A DNA stretch of 6,024 nucleotides from NCBI GenBank assembly GCA_023432075.1, contig JAEYVD010000614.1, positions 1 through 6,024 of the forward strand, given 5' to 3'. The DNA comes from Pseudomonadota bacterium. Its GTDB lineage: Bacteria; Pseudomonadota; Gammaproteobacteria; Burkholderiales; Burkholderiaceae_B. The translations under genes and the position numbers were made by a program. Below, piece by piece: positions 1 through 5,314 of this stretch (positions are counted from its first letter, which is position 1; every line of letters starts with the position of its first letter). The notes beneath the pieces are model-generated. The model was not told where the DNA came from, searched no databases, and saw only the letters and a list, made by a program, of their open reading frames with translations.

Positions 1-695
1 TGATCGACCTGACCAACCTGGCCATCGACACGAACGTGGACTTCCCCGAGCTGCACGCCATGCGTGGCCGCGCCGCCGACGCGCTGGGCGACAAGAAGAC
101 GGCCATGCGCCATCTGGAAGTGGCCGCAGCCGGCGAGACCGCGCCGTTCAGCACCAAGCTGCACTTTGCCCGCGTGGCCTTCAATGGCGGCTGGTTCGGT
201 GAAGCCATCGACGCGTACAAGGGCGTGCTTGCCCATTCGGGCGCCGACCAGAGCGCCAAGGACGAGGCCGAGCGCCAGCTGGGCCGGTTGGGACCGCGTG
301 CCATCCGTGGCGCCCGCGAGATCCTGTCGAATGGCGACCATCAGGCCGCCTGGAAGCTGCTGGATCGCGTGGCCCAGTCGTGGCCGGGCATGCCGGAGGT
401 GGATCACGAGAAGCGCCGCATCCTGGCCTATCTGTACGCCGAGGCGCGCGCGCTGGATCCGTCCAGCACGACCGAACGCCTGGCGCTGGGCGAACGCATT
501 GTCTCGCTCGTGCCTGACGATCCCATCGGCTTGCGCCTGGCCGCCGTGGGCGCCATGCGTCTGCACCGCTTCGAACAAGCCCTCCCGTACTGGAAGGCGC
601 TGCAGGAACGTTCCGAGAACCCGGCGCAATACGACCATTACATCGAGCGCTGCCTCGTGTGGATCGAGAAGATCAACCGGAGAAAGGCAGCATGA
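1..695 (+). CDS. TPR-like helical protein, 3' part of gene (5' end outside window)
   Basis: The reading frame is open from the first complete codon (position 3) to the TGA at 693-695, giving 230 visible residues, so the gene begins upstream; the GTG at 36 is only an internal valine codon. The visible protein is rich in Ala, Leu, Arg and Glu and reads as successive helical pairs of tetratricopeptide type, for example the stretches coding FNGGWFGEAIDAYKGVL, NGDHQAAWKLLDRVA and LHRFEQALPYWKALQE, each with small-residue, aromatic and Ala positions typical of TPR helices. No signal peptide or membrane segment is visible in this part, and no catalytic motif was found. TPR proteins normally act as protein-binding scaffolds; a role in organising the polymer-synthesis enzymes next door is inferred from position only. 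Its stop overlaps the next start as ATGA, implying translational coupling. The missing N-terminal part could hold another domain, such as a transferase. The gene is certain, the function is not. Confidence 0.85.
   Translation, partial: IDLTNLAIDTNVDFPELHAMRGRAADALGDKKTAMRHLEVAAAGETAPFSTKLHFARVAFNGGWFGEAIDAYKGVLAHSGADQSAKDEAERQLGRLGPRAIRGAREILSNGDHQAAWKLLDRVAQSWPGMPEVDHEKRRILAYLYAEARALDPSSTTERLALGERIVSLVPDDPIGLRLAAVGAMRLHRFEQALPYWKALQERSENPAQYDHYIERCLVWIEKINRRKAA
679..687 (+). promoter_or_regulatory. Ribosome binding site deciding the glycosyltransferase start
   Basis: GGAGAAAGG lies just before the ATG at 692, with GGAG 9 bases and AAAGG 4 bases upstream of it. This favours ATG 692 over the earlier in-frame GTG at 659, which would add 11 residues buried in the preceding gene. 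Confidence 0.7.
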
Positions 696-2749
696 ATTCG
701 CCACTGATCACCGAGCGAGCGGACGCCAAGTCCGAACTTCAGCAAGTTCAAGCGCAGTTGGAGGAAATCGTTGCGGCGTCGGGGCGGGTTCAAGTCGCTC
801 AGGAAAACCTGGCGCGGGCCAAGGAGCTTGCCCGCGACCACATGCAAGACTCGAAGGTCCCATTCCTGCTGCTTCGCCTGCAGGAATCGGCGGGTCTGAA
901 CGAAGGCATGGCCGAGCAGTGGGCGACCCTGCTCGAGGAATGCCCGGATGACCTGCAGATCGTGCGCTATTGCGCGACGCGGCTGGTGAAGGAGCGGCAT
1001 CTGGACGACGCCATGGCGCTGGTCGACCGGCACCTGCCCGCGTCGACGACGAATCCGGACCGGCTGTTCGCGCGGGCCAAGCTGCTGAGCGACATCCGCG
1101 CGCACGAGCAGTCCGACGCGCTGTTCCGCAGCCTGATCTCGCAGCACACGGACCGCAACATGCGCGTGGAGTTCGCCAAGCGCCTGCGCAAGCGCGGGCT
1201 GCTGGCCGACGCGTGGGAAGCGATTGCGCCGGTGGCCAAGCACCTGACGCCGGGCAGCAAGGCGGCCGAGCTGGCCGAAGGACTGGCCAGCGACTACGCG
1301 TTCTACCAACGCTTCGAATCCGAGGATTCGCTGGCCGGCAAGGACGTGCGCATCGTCTCGATGAAGCACGCGATCCTGCACTTTCGCAACCGCAAGCTTG
1401 CCGAGAACACGCCGGAAAAGCCTGTCTCGGTGGCGCTGGTCACCGGCAGCCTGGGACCGGGCGGCGCCGAGCGCCAACTGACCCGCCTGGCCGGCGAACT
1501 GACGCGTCTGGCGGCCTCGCCTGAGCATCAGCCCCACGACATCCTCATGCGGCCCAAGAAGGTCGAGGTGCTGGTCAAGCAGCACACCGAGCCGTCCGGC
1601 GTGTCCAAGAAGCAGGATGATTTCTTCCTGCCGGTGCTCGTCAAGGCGCAGATTCCCGTCACGGAGATCAACCGCCTGCCGGCGATCTCGGTGGCGCACC
1701 AGTCCCTGCCCGAAGGCAGCCTGGGCCGCCTGCTGGAGCAACTGCCCCCGCCCGTGCACTACGGCGTGACGCGGCTGGCGCCGGTGCTGCGCGCGAACCG
1801 GTTCGACGTGGTGAGCCTGTGGCAGGACGGCACGTGCCTGTTCGGCGCCCTGGCCGCGCTCCTGGCGGGCACGCCGACGATCCACCTGGTGTTCCGCGGC
1901 CTGCCGCCGAACATCCGCAAGGACCGGTTCCGCGAAGAGTATCCCGAGCTGTACCAGGCGCTGGCCCAGGTGCCGGGCGTGGTGTTCGTCAGCAACAGCC
2001 GCAAGGCCGCGGAAGCGTACGCCGAGTGGCTGGACCTGCCGCTCGAGCGCTTTCACATCCTGTACAACGGCGTGCCCGACCTGGCGACCGATGCGTCGGA
2101 CGCCGACAAGGAAAAGTGGGAAGCCTTCCAGGCGCGCACCCAGGACGCCACGGAAACGATCGGCGGCGTGTTCCGGCTGGAACCCGACAAGCGTCCGCAG
2201 CTCTTCATCAAGCTGGCGGCGCTTTACCTGAAGGAGCGGCCGCAGGCGCGCTTCTTCCTGGTGGGCGACGGGCGCCTGCGCGAGAACATCGAAGCGCTGG
2301 CGCAGGAGCACGACGTGCTGGACCGGTTGCTGCTGGTGGGGCTGTCGAACCATGTGGGCTTCTGGTATTCGAAGATGGATGCCAGTGTGCTGCTGTCGCG
2401 CTACGAGGGTCTGCCCAACGTTCTGATCGAGGCGCAGCTGCTGGGCGTGCCGGTGATTTCCACGCCGGCCGGCGGAGCGGAGGAATGCTTTGTCGAGGAC
2501 GAAACGGGCCACTTGCTCAGCGACGTCGATCACCCCGACATGCACGAGGCGTACAAGAAGGTCTTGAACATGGTGGACCAGGTGCGCAGCAATGCGGACC
2601 TTCGGGCACACAGCCGCCAGCGGGCGCAGAAGCTGTTCTCGCTGGATGCGATGCTGACCAAGTTCATGAGCATCTGCATGCCTGCCATGACCGAGTCCGA
2701 GAACGACGAGCGCATCGACGTGGCGCCCAAGCGCCGCAAGCAGGCGTAA
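692..2749 (+). CDS. Glycosyltransferase, GT4-type GT-B fold, with N-terminal TPR-like region
   Basis: This encodes 685 residues from ATG 692 and is predicted to be cytoplasmic, transferring sugar from a nucleotide-sugar donor with retention of configuration, probably in building or modifying the exported polysaccharide. Residues about 10-50 are heptad-like and may form a coiled coil. Residues about 50-230 are TPR-like helices. The GT-B domain begins near residue 247 (VALVTG) with a Gly-rich acceptor-side loop GPGGAER (255-261). The linker between lobes contains FVSNSRKAAE (from 432) and YNGVP (458-462), as in GT4 enzymes. The donor lobe has the phosphate-binding pair R495 and K500 (GGVFRLEPDKRP) and the EX7E motif, E572 and E580, in YEGLPNVLIEA. 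These are the hallmarks of family GT4, so the enzyme should be active. Length is well above the usual 350-400 residues because of the N-terminal part. The gene overlaps the upstream TPR gene by ATGA and precedes the export lipoprotein by 43 bases. Donor, acceptor and linkage cannot be told from sequence. Confidence 0.93.
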   Translation: MNSPLITERADAKSELQQVQAQLEEIVAASGRVQVAQENLARAKELARDHMQDSKVPFLLLRLQESAGLNEGMAEQWATLLEECPDDLQIVRYCATRLVKERHLDDAMALVDRHLPASTTNPDRLFARAKLLSDIRAHEQSDALFRSLISQHTDRNMRVEFAKRLRKRGLLADAWEAIAPVAKHLTPGSKAAELAEGLASDYAFYQRFESEDSLAGKDVRIVSMKHAILHFRNRKLAENTPEKPVSVALVTGSLGPGGAERQLTRLAGELTRLAASPEHQPHDILMRPKKVEVLVKQHTEPSGVSKKQDDFFLPVLVKAQIPVTEINRLPAISVAHQSLPEGSLGRLLEQLPPPVHYGVTRLAPVLRANRFDVVSLWQDGTCLFGALAALLAGTPTIHLVFRGLPPNIRKDRFREEYPELYQALAQVPGVVFVSNSRKAAEAYAEWLDLPLERFHILYNGVPDLATDASDADKEKWEAFQARTQDATETIGGVFRLEPDKRPQLFIKLAALYLKERPQARFFLVGDGRLRENIEALAQEHDVLDRLLLVGLSNHVGFWYSKMDASVLLSRYEGLPNVLIEAQLLGVPVISTPAGGAEECFVEDETGHLLSDVDHPDMHEAYKKVLNMVDQVRSNADLRAHSRQRAQKLFSLDAMLTKFMSICMPAMTESENDERIDVAPKRRKQA

Positions 2750-2783
2750 TCGGCAGTTGTTCTTTTTCAAGTTGTTGACGCTG

Positions 2784-2788
2784 AAGGA
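2784..2788 (+). promoter_or_regulatory. Ribosome binding site for the export lipoprotein
   Basis: AAGGA ends 4 bases before ATG 2793 and 10 bases before the in-frame ATG 2799. Either start is possible and both keep the whole lipoprotein signal; 2793 is preferred. An earlier in-frame TTG at 2757 has no comparable site. Confidence 0.55.
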
Positions 2789-2792
2789 TCTT

Positions 2793-3950
2793 ATGCAAAT
2801 GAACGTCCCGGCCCTGGGATCGCGGCGGCACGCGACCCTTGCCCTGCTGCTTTTGGCAGCGCTGACACTCTCGGGTTGCCAGCTCCCACGGTCCGGCCCG
2901 ATGCTCAGCGAAATGACCGGCGCTCACGATGACAAGGATGTCATCGTGATGCCCGTGTCGCGCGAACTGGCGCAAAAGAGCCGGGTGCCCGAGGTGGCCG
3001 ATTTCCCGGTGCGCTACCGCGATCTGACGCAAGCCGGATTCGACAAGCTGGTGCCGGGCGACGGCATCAACGTGCGCGTCTGGGAACGCGGCGGGCTGGG
3101 CGTGTTTGCCACCGACCCGTCCGGCGTCAGCGACCTGGGCAACCAGGAGATCGATCGTTCGGGGCATGTCTCGTTCCCGATCATCGGCAAGTTCCGCGCC
3201 GAGGGCATGACGCTTGGCCAATTGCATGACGCCATCGTGGCACGCCTGAGCAAGCTGGTGGTCGGCGCGGACGTCAGCGTCACGCGCGCGGCCGACACGC
3301 GCGGCCAGATGGTGACGGTGCAGGGCAACCTGACCAAGCCCGGCATGTATCCCATCACGCAGACCGCCCAGCGCCTGAGCAGCGCGCTGGCGCAGGCCGC
3401 GCCGGTGCAGACCAATCCCGAGCAGCTCATCATCAGCCTGCGCCGCGAAAACCAGGTCGCCTCGGTGCGGCTGGCCGATATCTACCGCAACCAGAACAAT
3501 GACATTCTCTTGCGCTCGGGCGACGTCATCACCGCCTACGACGCCAAGGAATTCCTGACCGTGCTGGGCGCGGCCGGCCAGCAGGGCCGGGTCGAGATCA
3601 GCAAGCGCAACTACAGCGTGCTGGACGCGCTGGCCGACTCGCGCGGCCTGGACGACAAGCTGGCCGATCCGCGGTCGGTGTTCCTGTTCACGCCCGCGAA
3701 GGCGGGGGCCGAAGGCAAGCCGGACTTGCTGCCCGTCGTGTACCAGTTCGACCTTACGCGGCCCGAGCAGGTGGCGTTGGCGCGCGAGTTCACGGTGCAT
3801 GAAGGGCAGGCAATCTATATCTCGGACGCGCCGTTCACGCAGGTGCAGAAGGTGTTGTCGGCCTTCCGCGTCACGATGAGCGCCGGCTTCAGCGCCACGC
3901 GAGCCATCGACAGCGATTCGGGCGGCGGTTCGACCGGCGTAGCCCAATAG
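2793..3950 (+). CDS. Capsule-type polysaccharide export outer-membrane lipoprotein (Wza/CtrA/BexD class)
   Basis: This encodes 385 residues that should form the oligomeric periplasm-spanning and outer-membrane channel through which the polysaccharide leaves the cell. The N-terminus is a lipoprotein signal: basic RRH at 11-13, a Leu/Ala hydrophobic core, and lipobox LSGC with the acylated cysteine at C29. The polysaccharide export (PES) domain runs from about residue 86 (LVPGDGINVRVWE) to about 165, with GHVSFPIIGKFRAEGMT inside it. A first SLBB-type domain starts at about 173 (MVTVQGNLTKPGMY) and a second at about 254 (FLTVLGAAGQQGRVEI). The C-terminal AIYISDAPFTQVQKVL (from 340) matches the end region of CtrA/BexD/KpsD-group proteins, where a helix crosses the outer membrane. 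A Ser/Gly-rich tail follows. Length is about normal for CtrA/BexD (roughly 380-395). It sits upstream of the permease and ATPase-like genes, as expected for an ABC-dependent export locus. Family assignment is firm; the exported polymer is unknown. Confidence 0.93.
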   Translation: MQMNVPALGSRRHATLALLLLAALTLSGCQLPRSGPMLSEMTGAHDDKDVIVMPVSRELAQKSRVPEVADFPVRYRDLTQAGFDKLVPGDGINVRVWERGGLGVFATDPSGVSDLGNQEIDRSGHVSFPIIGKFRAEGMTLGQLHDAIVARLSKLVVGADVSVTRAADTRGQMVTVQGNLTKPGMYPITQTAQRLSSALAQAAPVQTNPEQLIISLRRENQVASVRLADIYRNQNNDILLRSGDVITAYDAKEFLTVLGAAGQQGRVEISKRNYSVLDALADSRGLDDKLADPRSVFLFTPAKAGAEGKPDLLPVVYQFDLTRPEQVALAREFTVHEGQAIYISDAPFTQVQKVLSAFRVTMSAGFSATRAIDSDSGGGSTGVAQ

Positions 3951-3951
3951 C

Positions 3952-3971
3952 GCGTCCATGAGCGTCCATGA
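3952..3971 (+). repeat. Perfect 10-base tandem repeat spanning the permease start codon
   Basis: GCGTCCATGA occurs twice head to tail (3952-3961 and 3962-3971). Each copy contains an ATG; the second (3968) is the permease start. The first (3958) is out of frame with it and opens a five-codon frame. The duplication fills most of the short gap after the lipoprotein stop at 3950. Confidence 0.9.
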
Positions 3972-3975
3972 GTAA
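3958..3975 (+). other. Possible five-codon leader ORF (MSVHE) overlapping the permease start
   Basis: ATG 3958 reads five codons and stops at TAA 3973-3975, just past the permease ATG at 3968. No strong Shine-Dalgarno site precedes either ATG. Ribosomes ending here, or at the lipoprotein stop 17 bases upstream of 3968, could restart on the permease. It may equally be an untranslated by-product of the 10-base duplication. Confidence 0.25.
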
Positions 3976-5305
3976 CGAGGATCGGATCAAGGGCTGGCGC
4001 TCGCGCCGCAAGGAAAGCAACTACTCGGTAGGGTCTGGTGTCGCCAACTGGCGGCTGGACCCGGCCGCGCTGTTCGAGGCCAAGGCCCCGCCGGCCGTGC
4101 TGTTCAAGCCGCTGCTGGCCCGCTTGCAGGGCGAGCCGCACGCCTCCCTGGCGGCCCGGCGGGCGGTGTACGAGGCCGTGCAGGCGGAGCTGGATGCCGA
4201 GATCGCGCGCAGCGCGGTCGACGAGTCCCTGGCCGATTTTTCGCGGCGGCGCCTGCGCATCATCGTGCGTCTCCTGGAACAGGACATCCGCGCGGGCGTG
4301 GACGTCTTTGCGCCGGGCTACATGCCGGCCAAGCTGATCGCCGAGGACGAGCGGCTGGCCACCGCACATGCGCGGCGCGTGGAGCGGCGCAAGCAGGATG
4401 AAGCACGCGAAGCGCGCCGCCATGCGTCGCGCAACGACATCGCGCTGGAGATCGAGGTCCCGCAAAGCGAAGCGGGGGACCTGGCCATCCTGCGCGACCG
4501 GCTGCGCACCCTGCATGAGGGGCATTCGGACGACACGGCCGGCCATCGGCCGATCGGCCGCACGCTGATGGCGATGTTCATCTATCAGCTGCGCGTGATG
4601 CACGGTGAGAGCCGCATTGCGCTGGTGTGGGCGCTGGTGGGCCCGGTGGTGCTGCTGACCCTGATTTCATCGCTGTACATCCTGATGGGCACGCACTACA
4701 TCCTGGGCATGGACGTGCAGACGTTCTCGCTGCTGGGCGCGACGACCTGGATCATGTTCCGCCAGATCGCGTTCCGCAGCAGCACGGCCTACGTCTCGGC
4801 GCGTGGCCTGTTGAACTTCCAAGGTGTCACACCACTGATGTGCGCGCTGGTGCAGGCCATGATCTATGTATCGGTGTACCTGGTGGTGTTCGCGGTGCTG
4901 ATCAGCGCGGGCCATGCGATCGGGCTCATCACGCTGCCCAAGAGCTGGGCGGGCTTCATTCTGTTTGTCGTGCTGATGGGCGTGGCCGGCGCGGCGATGG
5001 GGGTGCTGTTCGGGTCGATCGCGACGTTCTGGCATTTTTTCCTGCGGCTGGCGCCGATCATCGAGCGCTTTCTCCAGATCTTCGCGGCCGTGTTTTTCGT
5101 GTCGGAGCAGTTTCCGGAACAGCTGCGGCCGTGGATGCTGTGGTCGCCGCTGGCGCATGGCATGCAGTTGCTGCGCTCGGCGTACTTCCAGGCGTACGAG
5201 TCGCACGATGCCAGCCTGGGTTATTTCCTGACCTCGCTGGTGTTCATGATGGTGATCGCCCTGGTGGCCGAGCGCCTGGCCCGTCCCAATGTCCAGCCGA
5301 TGTGA
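3968..5305 (+). CDS. Polysaccharide ABC-2 permease (KpsM/CtrC/BexB class) with long N-terminal extension
   Basis: This encodes 445 residues. The C-terminal part, about 196-445, has the length and pattern of KpsM-family permeases (about 260 residues): it begins GRTLMAMFIYQLRVMHGESR, followed by hydrophobic segments at about 217-240, 250-268, 286-312, 327-352, 364-380 and 417-434. The family signature before the last segment, PWMLWSPLAHGMQLLRSAYFQAY split as PWMLWSPLAHG (388-398) and MQLLRSAYFQAY (399-410), corresponds to the NP..H..E..R...F..Y block of KpsM. It should form the inner-membrane pore that moves lipid-linked polysaccharide. Residues 1-195 are an added, hydrophilic, presumably cytoplasmic region: about 30-60 non-helical, 61-130 helical with RRAVYEAVQAEL and RRRLRIIVRLLEQDIR, then a highly charged helix at about 130-152. 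No domain of known function was recognised there. An internal start at ATG 4568 (M201) would give a KpsM-sized protein but lacks evidence; the extension keeps the same coding bias, so the long form is preferred. The ATG at 3968 has only a weak ribosome site and lies in the tandem repeat. Confidence 0.9.
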   Translation: MSNEDRIKGWRSRRKESNYSVGSGVANWRLDPAALFEAKAPPAVLFKPLLARLQGEPHASLAARRAVYEAVQAELDAEIARSAVDESLADFSRRRLRIIVRLLEQDIRAGVDVFAPGYMPAKLIAEDERLATAHARRVERRKQDEAREARRHASRNDIALEIEVPQSEAGDLAILRDRLRTLHEGHSDDTAGHRPIGRTLMAMFIYQLRVMHGESRIALVWALVGPVVLLTLISSLYILMGTHYILGMDVQTFSLLGATTWIMFRQIAFRSSTAYVSARGLLNFQGVTPLMCALVQAMIYVSVYLVVFAVLISAGHAIGLITLPKSWAGFILFVVLMGVAGAAMGVLFGSIATFWHFFLRLAPIIERFLQIFAAVFFVSEQFPEQLRPWMLWSPLAHGMQLLRSAYFQAYESHDASLGYFLTSLVFMMVIALVAERLARPNVQPM

Positions 5306-5310
5306 GGGTG
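5304..5310 (+). promoter_or_regulatory. Ribosome binding site for the ATPase-like gene
   Basis: GAGGGTG overlaps the permease stop TGA (5303-5305), with the GGG 6 bases before ATG 5315. It supports this ATG and coupled translation with the permease. Confidence 0.6.
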
Positions 5311-5314
5311 ACCA

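Noticed and set aside
36..695. GTG at 36 as the start of the first gene
   Set aside because: The frame is open upstream to the window edge with similar helical protein sequence, and no ribosome site precedes the GTG, so the gene is truncated by the window.
638..2770. A 710-codon open frame on the minus strand opposite the glycosyltransferase
   Set aside because: It mirrors the plus-strand gene in a GC-rich sequence where stops are rare. Its translation is Arg, Gln, His and Leu-rich with no recognisable domain, while the plus strand has clear GT4 motifs.
2757..2803. A promoter between the glycosyltransferase and lipoprotein genes (TTGACG at 2775-2780)
   Set aside because: No -10-like hexamer lies at 16-18 bases; the matching position falls on or after the start codon. 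The 43-base gap fits an operon.
2664..3959. A 431-codon minus-strand frame opposite the export lipoprotein
   Set aside because: Same shadow effect; composition is His, Arg and Gln-rich and no domain is visible, whereas the plus strand has lipobox, PES and SLBB motifs.
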